From positions 2,465,330 to 2,529,329 of the forward strand of contig JAJEKV010000056.1 of assembly GCA_021234155.1 (NCBI GenBank): 64,000 nucleotides of DNA, written 5' to 3'. A model generated the notes under the pieces. The model worked only from the letters and a program-made list of their open reading frames with translations. It was not told the DNA's origin and made no database searches. A program made the translations under genes and the position numbers. The DNA comes from Isoetes taiwanensis (lineage: Eukaryota > Streptophyta > Lycopodiopsida > Isoetales > Isoetaceae). Positions 12,319 to 22,700 of the stretch are shown here, piece after piece. Numbering within the stretch: position 1 is the stretch's first letter; every line of letters begins with the position of its first letter.

Positions 12319-14607
12319 TCAAAGCTGGTTATTGGGCTCCCGCCTTATGCTACTAGCATAAATGTTTGACATAAGTGTGTAAGCAACAGTGCAGAAGGCA
12401 TCTAAGCAAATAATTGCATCAAAGCAACGTCTACCTAGATTTACATTGCAATGAATTGCACAAGCACCAAGCAAAGCACTCCATAGGCAAATGCTAGGCT
12501 GTGCAATTTTTTGGAGCAAAGTCTCAGCCTCAGGAAAGTAACCTGCATGGCCCAAGAGATCCATAATGCAGGTAATATGGAGCATATCCACATTCATTCC
12601 AGGGTATCCTCCCATGGTTCTAAAATACCAAAGGGCTTCATCCACCAAGCCTGCACGACCAACTGCAGTGAGGATTGCATTGAAGGACACAACAGTCATC
12701 TTAATACCAAAACATTGCCTGGCCTCAAAGCACTTTATAGCCATCCTGCCATCACCCATCTGTGCATGTCCTGCAGCCATTGCATCCCAAGATACCACAT
12801 CCCTCTTTGGCATTTCATCAAAAACTTTGCATGCCTCCTCCAAGCTTCCACATTTAGCATACATATCAATAAGTGCATTCCCCAGGTCAATGTCATATTC
12901 GAACCCCCTCCTCCTGCTCATTTCCCCATGAATATACCTGCCTTCTTCCATAGCACCTACACTACCACATGCTTTCAACATGCTAAGAAACGTAACCTTA
13001 TTGGGCTTTACACGCTCGTATAGCATGTCCCGAAAGCATCTCAGCGCTAGACAGCCTTCACCATGTTGAGCATATCCTGTAATCATGGAACTCCAAGATA
13101 CAACATCTCGGTTAGCCAACCTATAAAAGATTCTATGTGCTTCTTTCAAACTCCCACACTTTGCATACATATCAACAAGGGCATTTGCCACGACAATATC
13201 AGATACAAGTCCAATCCTAAATATCTCTTCATGAATAGATCTACCCTTCCCTATGGCACCTAGATTGCCACATGCTTTGATAACACCCAAGAATGTGACT
13301 TTATTTGGTTTAATTTTTTCATGCTGCATACTCTCATACCATCCTAGAGAAAAGCTCCAATTTTCATTGTGTGTGTAACCTGTAATCATGGCACTCCATG
13401 ACACCACATCCTGTTTTGGCAATTTGTAGAATAATGTACATGCTTCCTCATCTCTCCCACACTTGACGTACATGTCGAGAAGAGTATTCGCTATAACAAT
13501 GTCAGTTTGCAGCCCAATTCCAAAAATCAGCTCATGAATACGCCTGCCCTGATATATGGCACCTGTTGCACCACAAGCCTTCAAGATACTAAGAAATATG
13601 ACTCTATTAGCCTGTACACTCTCATGCTGCATCTTCTCAAAAAGTTCTAGTGCAAGGAGGCCTTCGCCATTCTGCACGTAGCCTGCAATAATTGCACCCC
13701 AGGAAATGATGTCTCTACCTGACAATCTGATAAATAAATTATGTGCTTCCTCCAAGTTTCCACATTTAGCATACATGGTCACGAGTGCATTGCCTAGAAC
13801 AATCTTAAACTGTAGTCCACCTTCAATAATCTGAGTATGAACGCAGACTCCATGTTCTTTCGCCCTCAGACTACCACATGCATTCAAGATACTCAAAAAT
13901 ATGCCTGTACTAGGTGTTATGCCCTGCTGCTGCATGTTTTGATAGCATTCTATGGCAAGATGGCCTTTGCCAAGCTGAATGTAACTAGAAATCATTACAA
14001 CCCATGCACTAGAGTCCCGCTTTTCCAAGCCATCAAACAGCCGGCATGCCTCTTCCAAACAACCACATTTAGCATATGTAGCAACAAGGGTATTGACCAC
14101 AACAATGTCAAACAGGAAACCATTCTCTACAACCTGCTCATGGACGTACACCAGAATGCTCAAGCTACTACAGGCTCGCAAGATGCTCAGGAACGTGAAC
14201 TTATCCGGCTTAATTCTTTGGTGCCGCATTTGTTGGTACAAATCTAGCGCGATGCAGTCTCCACCACATCTGGAATATGCATTGATTATTATGTTCCATA
14301 TGTACTGATCTGGTTTGCACACCTTTCTGAGTGCTTGATTAGCTTCAACCACGCCTCCAAATTTAACAAATTGGTTCTTGGCCAAGGAATCAAGTTCGAT
14401 ATTAGTAAGCTCTGTTCCGCACATTGAGGTGCCAAATTGTACGCAAAATGTACGGATGTAGGAACACCTTGTTCCAAAATTACTTGATCTTGGGCACGGC
14501 CGAAAGCATGTCAGAATCCCGCGGTGATGTAAATTTTGTTCATATCTGGGCGGAAGCGCTCTGATATGATCAAAATTATGATATAAGATTAGTGGACTCT
14601 GCAGCAT
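12319..14607 (-). CDS. PLS-class pentatricopeptide-repeat protein
   Basis: A single uninterrupted frame of about 762 residues from the first ATG (14,607). The frame itself runs 8 codons further up to a TTG. Most of the protein is PPR motifs in the P-L-S pattern, with recurring cores such as DIVVANALVDMYAKCG, RDVVSWSAMITGY and VKPNKVTFL. About five ~100-residue blocks are near-repeats of one another. The C-terminus has HITCIMDLLGHAGYFPEAE and WSALLGACAIHCNVNLG, the start of an E-type extension, then stops after LMSNIYASS with no E2 or DYW domain. PLS proteins bind organelle RNA one base per motif and usually serve C-to-U editing; lacking DYW, this one would need a partner deaminase. It is intronless, as is usual. 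The exact target is not deducible by eye. Confidence 0.93.
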   Translation of the reverse strand: MLQSPLILYHNFDHIRALPPRYEQNLHHRGILTCFRPCPRSSNFGTRCSYIRTFCVQFGTSMCGTELTNIELDSLAKNQFVKFGGVVEANQALRKVCKPDQYIWNIIINAYSRCGGDCIALDLYQQMRHQRIKPDKFTFLSILRACSSLSILVYVHEQVVENGFLFDIVVVNTLVATYAKCGCLEEACRLFDGLEKRDSSAWVVMISSYIQLGKGHLAIECYQNMQQQGITPSTGIFLSILNACGSLRAKEHGVCVHTQIIEGGLQFKIVLGNALVTMYAKCGNLEEAHNLFIRLSGRDIISWGAIIAGYVQNGEGLLALELFEKMQHESVQANRVIFLSILKACGATGAIYQGRRIHELIFGIGLQTDIVIANTLLDMYVKCGRDEEACTLFYKLPKQDVVSWSAMITGYTHNENWSFSLGWYESMQHEKIKPNKVTFLGVIKACGNLGAIGKGRSIHEEIFRIGLVSDIVVANALVDMYAKCGSLKEAHRIFYRLANRDVVSWSSMITGYAQHGEGCLALRCFRDMLYERVKPNKVTFLSMLKACGSVGAMEEGRYIHGEMSRRRGFEYDIDLGNALIDMYAKCGSLEEACKVFDEMPKRDVVSWDAMAAGHAQMGDGRMAIKCFEARQCFGIKMTVVSFNAILTAVGRAGLVDEALWYFRTMGGYPGMNVDMLHITCIMDLLGHAGYFPEAETLLQKIAQPSICLWSALLGACAIHCNVNLGRRCFDAIICLDAFCTVAYTLMSNIYASSIRREPNNQL

Positions 14608-14849
14608 CTCGACGTTTATTGTGGATAACAATATTCAAGCTTTTAAGTTAACTTGTGATGCACTTTGTTTTGCAATAAACCAATCCAGCTCGTCCCATGT
14701 TAAAGCCAAGAAGCAGGCTCAAACCCTCATCATTCGTATACCTCTTTCTTTCCAATGGTTTAGCCTGCAGTCATCAGAACAGTCTTGATATGCTTTATGA
14801 CATAAATCTACAATCCTTCAAGAATAAAAGTAGACTCAATGGTGTCTTG

Positions 14850-14882
14850 ACATTAGAGTTTTTTTGAGGTCAAATAAGGGCC
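14850..14882 (+). repeat. Left terminal inverted repeat
   Basis: Begins ACATTAGAGTTTTTTT and ends AAATAAGGGCC. Differs from the right end at two positions (G for T, G for A). Confidence 0.8.
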
Positions 14883-14934
14883 TCCTAAGAATATATTAGA
14901 GGGGCCGCCACGTAGGATCCCGAACCTAGCTTCC

Positions 14935-15012
14935 CCCCTCCATACCTAAATTTCACTCTCCCCTAACCTAACTACCTAACCTCCGAACCTAACCCCCGAA
15001 CCTAACCCCGCA
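14935..15012 (+). repeat. Left subterminal CCTAACC/CCGAACC repeats
   Basis: Short degenerate repeats of CCTAAC and CCGAACCTAACCC just inside the left TIR. Subterminal motif clusters are common transposase-binding regions in plant DNA transposons. No matching cluster was seen near the right end. Confidence 0.5.
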
Positions 15013-15419
15013 ATCATTATTTCCTAACAACCTGAATATTTGATGATTATATCTAGGATTTTCGTTTTCCCACCTTCGAGCTTATGCCATCGAAGCTTCA
15101 AAGACCATCGATCGAGCTTGCCCTCGCCCATCGACCTTGCCGTCGCGCCCATCGAAGCGCCAACGATCTTGCCATCGCTTCGTGTAGCTTTTGAATTGAA
15201 TTATGGATTCTTGCCAGCAAATAGAGCGAAATTTTCAATTTCGCCTCGCTTGTTGGCAAGAATCTTCCTAATTCTAATCTCCGCCCGGTTCTGGCCTTTT
15301 GCAACGCCAATGGCAAAGGTATTTGGTTTCCGAAGTCGCCATTGCATTCCTTTGAGTGTTCTTCCTTCTAATACTTCGCTTCGTGATCAAACTAATTCCG
15401 AGGGTCAATTTAGAGTGCA

Positions 15420-17860
15420 AGTGCCAAAAGAATGCCCGCCTTACAGAATAAGTTCACTTGGAAGCAACCAATAGATGAAGATGCATTGCGAAGCTTCGAG
15501 CCATGAATATAGACCTCTCGGGCTAAAGGCCAACCAGATCCATGTGATCCTTTCACCGAGCCCATCCAAACTTCCACTCGCATCCTGGTCTTATTGAATT
15601 TGCTTGTAAGGGACAAAGAAGGGTTACTAGGTTACCGTAATAATTTGGTTAATGGTAATACCGATCCACATTTGCGTGCCATGTATAACCACTTGTATGG
15701 ATTCAATTGCAAAGTTTTATCGATGTTAATCAGCTCCAACAGCGAACTACTTTCTCGTCTCAACAATGCCGCAAGCTCAATGAATTGGAGGTAGAAAATC
15801 GAAAATTGGTGATCGAGATGAATGCACCGCAAAGAAGGAATGAAGAAGGGTTGCGCGCAAGAAAATGATTCCCTTCACAAGCGGGTTAAACGCTTAAAAA
15901 GAACTCCACTGGGGATCGTGGAGAGGGCAAAACCCAAGCCCATAAATATATTAGCCCCTCGGGGTGGAGGCTCAAAAAAGGGTCATGGCTATTAAAAAGC
16001 TTGTTGATCCAAATCTTGCGTAAGAAAAATAAGAGAAAACCCGCTAATATTGCCGGGTTTATTAAAGAAATTAGTTACTAAAGATGATGTATTGAGAATG
16101 TTAAAGCTTCCCGGTAGCATTCAACTTAGGAAAGTCAGTAGTACATCAACTATTGCAGGAGTTGGGGAACAAATAAACCTCGTAATCAATGCAAGAACTG
16201 TGGTGACAATGTCTAATAAGTAGGCAAGCTTATATTGCTTTGTTCGGATGCTTGCAGGATGGCTTTAAACAACAAGGCATTACCAAAACTATTCTACTAC
16301 CAAGGATGACTAGTGTGATGACTTGTAGGTCATCGAAAACGTACAAGTGCAAGAGCTTGGTGATATGTATCACCGACCACCAAGCAGTGTCAACTTGGAT
16401 ACATTGGCATCCTATACCAAAGGTAAGAAGAAGTCGAAGTTTGGTGATACTTTCTCGCGCCTTAATGAAAATAACAATTGCCGGATAGACTTAACTAGAA
16501 TGCTTCAGCTTTTGGTTCAATTTTATGATATGAAGGTAGAAGAGTGCTACCGCAAACTAAGAATTGTTTTGAAGTCGGATGAAATGGAATTGGTGAAAGG
16601 CGAAAGTACGAGAGGGTTTCACGAGTCTAATGAACGTGAGCTTTGAATACAGGGAATGAAGAGTCAAATCTAGATGATAAGTTTTCCCGTCCAAATCAAG
16701 ATCACATTTGGTGGGTTGGTTTATTTCAGTGTACCGAGGAAAATCACAAAGATAATCTTGAAATGGGTTTTTGATCAAACACCCATTCCCACAATGATTG
16801 CCTCTCACGGAATCTGAGAAAAACTTGCGCCCCGGATATGGTGAGTACGAGGTTGAATGGCATCTTGTCGCAGATTTGAAGACAATAAAATGCATGTACG
16901 TAATGAAGCATGGTGCTGGTAAGACTACTCATGTTTGTCCCTACCGCCTCTATGCAAGAAGAGATTCAAATTGGATTGGACAAGAGTACATTAGACTGTG
17001 GTCCGTGATGAGCCACCAAATAGAGAAGAGAAGGACACAACCTTGATGCCAATTCTTAAGAAGAGTACACATATGCACCCTTCATGCTTTCTTGAGAATC
17101 ATAGACAAGATGGTTTACATGAGTATCCCGCTTGCTTGGAATAAATCACCCCAAAGCTCTAGGGAAGCTGCCATGCATGAAGTTGAAAAGGTGCTATCTA
17201 ATGTGGGACTTCATGGTGGGCACTACAAAATACTTCAAGATCCAAAGGTATCCCAAGGTTCCCCGAAACCCAAAGATGGGTGGTCCAAAGGCTAAGAGGT
17301 TTTTGCCTCCCCGCAAAAGAGAACTTATCCGTGTTTGGGAAGCTTACAAGGATCTTATTGCAGCCGAGGATGATCGAAATGATCGCGGGCAGATCACCAA
17401 GAAAATCAAGGCATGGCAGGATTTCTCCAGGGCGGTAAAGGAAATGCGTAAAAAAGGTAGTGCAGAAAATGATGTTGCCAAATTCCGTGAGGCAGCCACA
17501 AACTTCACTAAGTCTTTCCCCGACGGATGGGGTGAGGCCAATTTGACTCACTATGTCAATATTCTGCTCGCATTACATGGCGGTGGTTTGTCGTGGAGTA
17601 TGGAAGCCCGGGAATTTGGAATACACAGGGAATGGAGAAGTCCCATAAGCAAGCAAAGAATGCATTCTTCCGCTTCACTCAACACGAGGTTCGGTTGGGA
17701 ATTCGCTGCAGCAGATGTGTCAATGGTTTTACTGAATGATCGTGGTGCAAGTGGGTGAAGAAATCACTGAACCGTGAGTGAATCAACACTTGCTAAGTTG
17801 TTTAGACAAAACCCAAATGAAAAAAAAAGAGGGCAGCTTGGTATAAGTCCACAGCTGTTG
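15420..17860 (+). pseudogene. Decayed DDE-type transposase-like gene
   Basis: Plus-strand coding pieces in shifting frames read as one gene. They include LVTKDDVLRMLKLP (about 16.07-16.12 kb), ITKTILLPRMT (16.27-16.31), EVEWHLVADLKTIKCMY (16.85-16.90), GLHGGHYKI (17.2) and a longer frame at 17,132-17,758. That frame ends with THYVNILLALHGGGLSWSMEAREFG, then in another frame SHKQAKNAFFRFTQH. In several DDE transposase groups a (G/A)DLK aspartate followed by Cys-rich residues, then a C-terminal H...H...G...SMEA region and K.AK..F...T, forms the catalytic half. Many frame breaks could be introns, decay or both. The superfamily was not determined. Confidence 0.5.
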
Positions 17861-17994
17861 AGCGATCAAGGGAGTGGAGATCAATGAGATGTAGGCAAGG
17901 CAAAGGTTATGTCCGTATTGAGAGCTCTTGATAACGTCTCTACTGTAAAAGAGTTGGTTTATTTATCGGGTTCAATAGTGCTCGCAGCGAAATG

Positions 17995-18290
17995 TCAGGT
18001 TGTAAGTAAAATTGGATGTATGTATTGCGAAATAGGCCCTTCAATAATTTGTAACTGAGTCGATTTCGCATCGTGGCGACGGTGTGAAATATGGCCCTCA
18101 GAATTCAACCGACCATCGATTTCGACCGTGAGCCACTCTGCGGGGCCAGGCCCTTCAATAATTTGTAACTTCAGCCGATTTCGCACCGCGGCTACTACGG
18201 TCGCGAAATAGGCCCTTCAATAATTTGTACTGAAATCAATTTCAAGACCGTGGCTACGGTCTGCGAAAATATGGGCCAAGAATCAGAGAA
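17995..18290. repeat. Hairpin array 1 (four diverged units)
   Basis: Four imperfect copies of the palindrome with arms TTCGCACCGT and ACGGTGCGAA, spaced about 60 bp, separated by a spacer of the type AATAGGCCCTTCAATAATTT. It lies between the 3' end of the transposase-like gene and the first small minus-strand ORF. Copies here are the most diverged of the five arrays. Confidence 0.75.
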
Positions 18291-18752
18291 TATTAACATA
18301 TTAGAGAACATATTAACATATTAGAGAATATTTATAGAACATATTATCACTGGTATCATATGAAATATTTATGATAGATAGCAAAGGTTACTAGAGACCA
18401 CGGCAAAGATGTCCCTAGTAACCTTCCCCTAGGTTCCTAACCCCTTTCCCTTCCCCTTTCCCTCCCTCAAGAGGTCTAACCCATGCATCCGGGTTAGGAG
18501 TCAAGAGCTCACGCCCCTCCCAACCTGATTCTTCCCACCATATGGGGTACCTAGTCATTAGAAAAAGTAATTCCACAGATGATACTCACGGAAGAAGAGC
18601 GGACCCAACTCCACAAAACCGTTGTACTTTCGTTGTAGTACACCCTAATAAGGCCATACATCTGTCCCTTAGAAATTTCATGAATGAACTCGATATGTAT
18701 GCATCCGTGAGAGTGTGCTAAATATCCAAAGACGAAGAAGAGGCCTCAATTG

Positions 18753-19034
18753 TCAGTAGCACCTCGCCCGATAAGGAGGGGGTTCAAGAATTCCCCTCAT
18801 TGCAAGTCTCCTATAACATTCAGATGGATTAATTTCCATCAGTGGCTCATGACCACAATCAAATCGCTCCAGAATGAAGTTGATCAACTCCATTGTAAGC
18901 TCCTTGGTGGGACTGTGGCGCAACCTCCACTCCAAGAAATGGTCCCATAGCTCATCCATTCCAGGCCGCACAGAATGCCTGGGGCATGCTTGCAGGCCTT
19001 CTGGAGTAGCCCAGGGAGGATTGGGTCCAATCAT
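18753..19034 (-). CDS. Small ORF, paralogue of 20,214-20,483
   Basis: About 93 residues from ATG 19,034. It aligns along its length with the frame at 20,214-20,483: both have P.WA.PE.LQAC, W.WRH(S/G)PT.EL...LINFI..R, a conserved E-I-N-(P/S)-S-E and a LEPP end. Conservation between two diverged copies supports real coding. The frame also runs upstream through the purine minisatellite, adding a hydrophobic leader that I think is an artefact. The family is not recognised. It sits between hairpin arrays 1 and 2 and is probably an exon of a longer element gene. Confidence 0.5.
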   Translation of the reverse strand: MIGPNPPWATPEGLQACPRHSVRPGMDELWDHFLEWRLRHSPTKELTMELINFILERFDCGHEPLMEINPSECYRRLAMRGILEPPPYRARCY

Positions 19035-19500
19035 TTGCACAAGCAAGCAAGGAACAAGGAGCAGAGCAAGGAACAAGGAGCAAGAAGCAAGGAAGAAGAC
19101 CAAGTAGCAAGGAACAAGGATCAAGATCAAGTAGGAAGAAGCAAGGAACAAGGAAGATCAAGGAGCAAGAAGATCAAGGAACAAGGAAGACCAAGTAGCA
19201 AGAACCAGGTAGATGAAGTAGCAAGGAACAAGGATCAAGATCAAGTAGCAAGAAGCAAGGAACAAGGAAGATCATGGAACAAGGAAGCAAGGAACAAGAT
19301 CAAGTAGCAAGATCAAGAGCAAGGAACAAGACCAAGTAGCATGAAGTAGCACGAAGATGAAGGAGCAAGAAGCAAGGATCAAGATCAATTAGCAAAGAAC
19401 ACGGAACACAAGGTGAGAAGTGAAAGCAAGGTGAGAACACGAGAAGTGAAAGCAATGTGAAAACATGGAACAAAGGTGAGAAGTGAAAGCAAGGTGAAAG
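19035..19500. repeat. Polypurine minisatellite (AAGGAACAAGGA-like)
   Basis: About 460 bp of degenerate 10-12-bp units built from AAGCAAGG, AACAAGG and ATCAAG on the plus strand. It generates spurious K/E/Q-rich (plus) and L/V/P/C-rich (minus) frames. Strong purine asymmetry over this length can form triplex or unusual structure. Confidence 0.85.
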
Positions 19501-19654
19501 AATTTATAGCTACGAATCCAAAATGTTGAAGTATAATACTAATACTGTTGAAGTATAATACCAAGAAAGTTGAAGAATAATACCAATAATGCTGAAGTAT
19601 TATACCCTTTGGTGGTGGCAAAAGATGGGCCCAGAACTAAACCGATCCACGTGA

Positions 19655-19745
19655 TTTTCAGATCAGAGCCACGGTGCGAAATAGGCTCTTCAATAATTTT
19701 TAAGTGAGGCGATTTCAAGATCGTGGGCCACGGGTCCCGAATATG
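19655..19745. repeat. Hairpin array 2 (two units)
   Basis: GAGCCACGGTGCGAAATAGG, then the AATAATTT spacer seen in array 1, then a second diverged palindrome (TTTCAAGATCGTGGGCCACG). It lies between the two paralogous minus-strand ORFs. Confidence 0.65.
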
Positions 19746-20213
19746 ACCACAAATAAAACATTCACATGAGAAAATACAAGGAAAATGGTAGAAGAAACCA
19801 TTCAATTACACTAAAAGTGTAAGATTGCCAAGATAATACATGATAATATGAGGATGTTACTTAATTACACGGAAATCACTTGCTTATATACTTAATTTCT
19901 ATGAAAATCTTTATACCAGTCCAAAGGAGTATCTTCACCGTGATATGTAATGATTATGTGCCGTGTGCTATGTAGCCATAGGTCACGTGTATCCCAAGGA
20001 ACCTGATCCCGTGGGGAATCTAGACAAGAACCACAGGATGTTGAAGTCAAGGGAACGGAATAGGAGCTTACCAATATCCACAAAAGATTTGTAATGGAAG
20101 TCGTAAAGTTCAATGAGGATATAAATCATATTCTTCTCATTAGTAGGAATGACCAGAGGCACATACTGATCCAGAGAGTAGGCCATGAAACCATGGAAAA
20201 GCATGTCCTTCAA

Positions 20214-20483
20214 CTATTCTAGCCTATCTTCTAAATCTGAGGGGGGTTCAAGAAGTCCCAAAGCACTTAGAGTGAACCTTGCTTCACTCGAATTGATCTC
20301 ATCCAGTGGAGGGAGATGACGAGTATAGCGATCGATAATGAAGTTGATCAGCTGCCTTGCAAGCTCTGTGGTTGGACCGTGACGCCATCGATGCTCCCAA
20401 GCAAAAGTGCACGTATTAACTCTGCCGCACGCTTGCAGGTATTCCGGATCAGCCCATCGAGGATGTTCTTGCAAAGTTACCAT
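20214..20483 (-). CDS. Small ORF, paralogue of 18,753-19,034
   Basis: About 89 residues from ATG 20,483, matching the 18.8-kb frame in WA.PEYLQAC, WRHGPT.ELA.QLINFI, EINSSEA and LGLLEPPSD. A second minus-strand frame starts at the next codon boundary (20,213 down to 19,983, beginning MKDMLFHGFMAYSLDQY). It could be the next exon or a continuation across a stop. Function unknown. The pair arose by duplication inside the element. Confidence 0.5.
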   Translation of the reverse strand: MVTLQEHPRWADPEYLQACGRVNTCTFAWEHRWRHGPTTELARQLINFIIDRYTRHLPPLDEINSSEARFTLSALGLLEPPSDLEDRLE

Positions 20484-20639
20484 TTGCAAGAAACTAGTGG
20501 AGCAGACAAGGAACAACTAGTGGAGCGACAGGTGCAAAAAGAGCAACAAGAAGCCGGACAGGAGGCAAGGAGCATGCAAAGAAGAAGCGCATTAAAGACA
20601 ATGAAGGCATAGATGCCTATTTAAAGAGAAATCAGGTAT

Positions 20640-20825
20640 ATATGCTATATAATGCATTATATATTTATATATTGTAGCTCATGTAGTATAATGAAAATAC
20701 CATACAAGTATGTATATGATAATAATTTTGGTATGTATATACCATCAATAATTTCTATGTATATACCATCAATAATTTTGGTGGGTATATACCATCAATA
20801 ATTTTGGTGGGTATAAATATACATC
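20640..20825. repeat. AT-rich tandem repeat (~30-bp units)
   Basis: Three to four copies of CCATCAATAATTTTGGTGGG with GTATATA linkers between about 20,743 and 20,822, preceded by alternating TA-rich DNA. The left part is TATATA-dense. Confidence 0.8.
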
Positions 20826-20879
20826 AAATTGCCGAAAGTGCAAATATTGGCCTCCGCCTAGCCATGTGGTCTCATTCTC

Positions 20880-21113
20880 GGTCCCGAACGTGATTCCATT
20901 ACCTGCAAGATGAATCACGAAAATTTCAAGCAGTGTCGCGAGCGAGAAATACCCATGGAAGACTGGATGACCACTGCCGCTCTCAATCCTCGCTATTATC
21001 ATGATCCCTTCGATGTTATCATCCATCTAATATGGAATAGAGAGCATCAAATGTACATGATAGAAAAGATCACTGGGGTGCCTGGTGACAATGACTCAGA
21101 AGAGTCCCCCTAA
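20880..21113 (+). CDS. Small ORF, paralogue of 21,254-21,526
   Basis: From ATG 20,910 this is 67 residues, but similarity to the next frame begins upstream of the ATG (DSITCKM versus DSITCTM), so the true start or an exon boundary lies further 5'. Shared features are DSITC.M, a cysteine about 12 residues later, an I-P pair, and (V)VIHL.W...E..(M)Y.I..IT..P near the end. The family is not recognised. It runs opposite to the neighbouring minus-strand pair. Confidence 0.5.
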   Translation, partial: GPERDSITCKMNHENFKQCREREIPMEDWMTTAALNPRYYHDPFDVIIHLIWNREHQMYMIEKITGVPGDNDSEESP

Positions 21114-21253
21114 ATCAATACTCAGAATGTATATACGCTATATACATACATTATATACATGTGTATTTTGTACATTATGCTCGTATGTATAACCAATAAT
21201 GCTGCTACAGTGCATGTCAATAATTTTGTTCGATATAAGTACGGTTCCACTCA

Positions 21254-21526
21254 ATGCGTATATGCCCATTTGCTATGTCTCTCGCCCTCCTCGTCCAAGA
21301 TATGGACTCCATTACTTGCACTATGACATATAATGATCTTTATAGATGTTCTCGTGGGGGTATCCCCTTGATCCCCGGGCCGGAAGGAGTAGCAGAGGGC
21401 CGAAATCGTTCTTCCGGAGGGTTTTATCGTGTTGTTATCCACCTTTGGAGGGTTCCAGAGCGTGGCGTCTATGAGATTAATCGCATCACTCAACTACCTT
21501 TTCATGATGATCCCGATCGCGAATAA
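21254..21526 (+). CDS. Small ORF, paralogue of 20,880-21,113
   Basis: 90 residues from ATG 21,254 to a TAA. It matches the upstream plus-strand frame in DSITC.M, the following cysteine, IP, VVIHLWRVPE and Y.INRIT..P. Two diverged copies that keep the same pattern argue for past selection on the protein. The end lies 130 bp before hairpin array 3. Function unknown. Confidence 0.5.
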   Translation: MRICPFAMSLALLVQDMDSITCTMTYNDLYRCSRGGIPLIPGPEGVAEGRNRSSGGFYRVVIHLWRVPERGVYEINRITQLPFHDDPDRE

Positions 21527-21659
21527 GCTTCTTCATTCATGTATGCTATGCCTCTTATATGAGTTCTATGTACATGCTATGCCTCTTATATGAGTTATAA
21601 GTATGTAACCATAAGTGATACATGTGATCCGTCTATTCAGTTCAGCATTCTCTTCGCAA

Positions 21660-21760
21660 TGTGTGGAATAGTCTGTTTCGCACCGTAGTCACGGTGCGAA
21701 ATTGCGCCCTCCAAAAACTTTGGAATCACTATTTTCGCACCGTGGCCACGGTCAACACTA
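21660..21760. repeat. Hairpin array 3 (two units)
   Basis: A near-perfect palindrome (TTCGCACCGTAGTC then ACGGTGCGAA) with spacer TTGCGCCCTCCAAAAACTTT, then a second copy truncated after its left arm. It separates the plus-strand small ORF from the 3' end of the histone-like gene. Confidence 0.75.
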
Positions 21761-21883
21761 GTAGATAAATGCACAGCCGCAATAAATAGAATAGCAAATA
21801 ATTACAGATAAATATAAAACACTCATCACGTAAATACTAAAACACTCATATATTAAGAAACAAAAAAGTGTTACAAAAGGATG

Positions 21884-22700
21884 CTAAGGGAGGCATCCAC
21901 GGAAGTATCTAGCTAAGGCATAATCGTTGCCTCAAGACAAGAACACGCCCTCTCACACAACAAATGGACACCGGCCCTCAAAGAGGCTAATTAGATGAGC
22001 CTCTGCTGCCTCTTGCAGTATGTCCAAGGCCTCTGCCTGGATTCTATTTACCTCCTCCTCCACCATCGGGACGAAGTCTGGTGCTCTGTCCCTCCTCCTC
22101 CTCCTTGATTCCTTCCTCCTCTCAATAATTTCCTGCATCTCAAACCTGACCATTCTAGCGAAGGCAAGCTTGGGAATCAGAGGCTGGGTGCGTGCCTGCC
22201 AGTACCTAATCTCCCTCAAAGCCTGAGTGCCAGGAGGAGCACCCTTCATCTTCTCAGGGCCACCATATCTAACACTAGGCTCCCCTTCCTTAGGCTTCCG
22301 CTTATTACCAAGCTTATCAGTCTCCTTGCCTGCATCTCTCTCAGCTTGTCTCGCACTAGGAACAAGCCTAGGAGGCTTTGCCGGCTCGGATTTCTTCGGC
22401 CTGGATTTCAGCTTTCGTCGGGGCTTCTTAACACCTGTTCCACTCGAACTAGGGTTCCTGGGATCAACATGCTGGTTCACCTGATGATGATCTTGCTGGG
22501 GCGGCTGATCCTGCTGGACCAGCTGATGCTGATGCTGCACTTCCATAGTCTGCAGTTCTTCCTCCCCCCCACCACTGCCAAACGTTTGGGAATGCAATAG
22601 TGGTCCCAACGTCTGAGACGAGGAGATAGCCTGATTCATGAGCCACTGGGCACCATGGCCCTGGTCAACCGGCCAAAGCACCTGGCCGTGTGTAGACCCC
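21884..22700 (-). pseudogene. Histone H3/CenH3-like histone-fold domain
   Basis: The frame (open 22,681 to 21,953; its first codon is GTG, not ATG) starts with a Q/H-rich and then K/P-rich basic tail. The H3 core follows: PGTQALREIR, then LIPKLAFARMVR (about 22,150-22,240), and QAEALDILQEAAEAHLISLFEG (21,975-22,045). The QAEAL..LQEAAEA wording is closer to centromeric H3 than to canonical H3. Loop 1 is about 23 residues longer than in H3 and very arginine-rich. Two in-frame TGA codons (21,953 and 21,932) interrupt the last helix. Beyond them DYALARYFRG falls, without gaps, where H3 has DIQLARRIRG. The upstream DUF8039-like frame overlaps and probably belongs to the same gene. Confidence 0.75.

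Noticed and set aside
14945-15012. CCTAACC repeats as interstitial telomere
   Set aside because: The plant telomere unit is CCCTAAA; the units here are irregular and mixed with CCGAACC, and fit a transposon subterminal cluster better.
18952-19307. K/E/Q-rich and L/V/P/C-rich long frames, one looking like a signal anchor
   Set aside because: Both come from the purine minisatellite at 19.04-19.50 kb.
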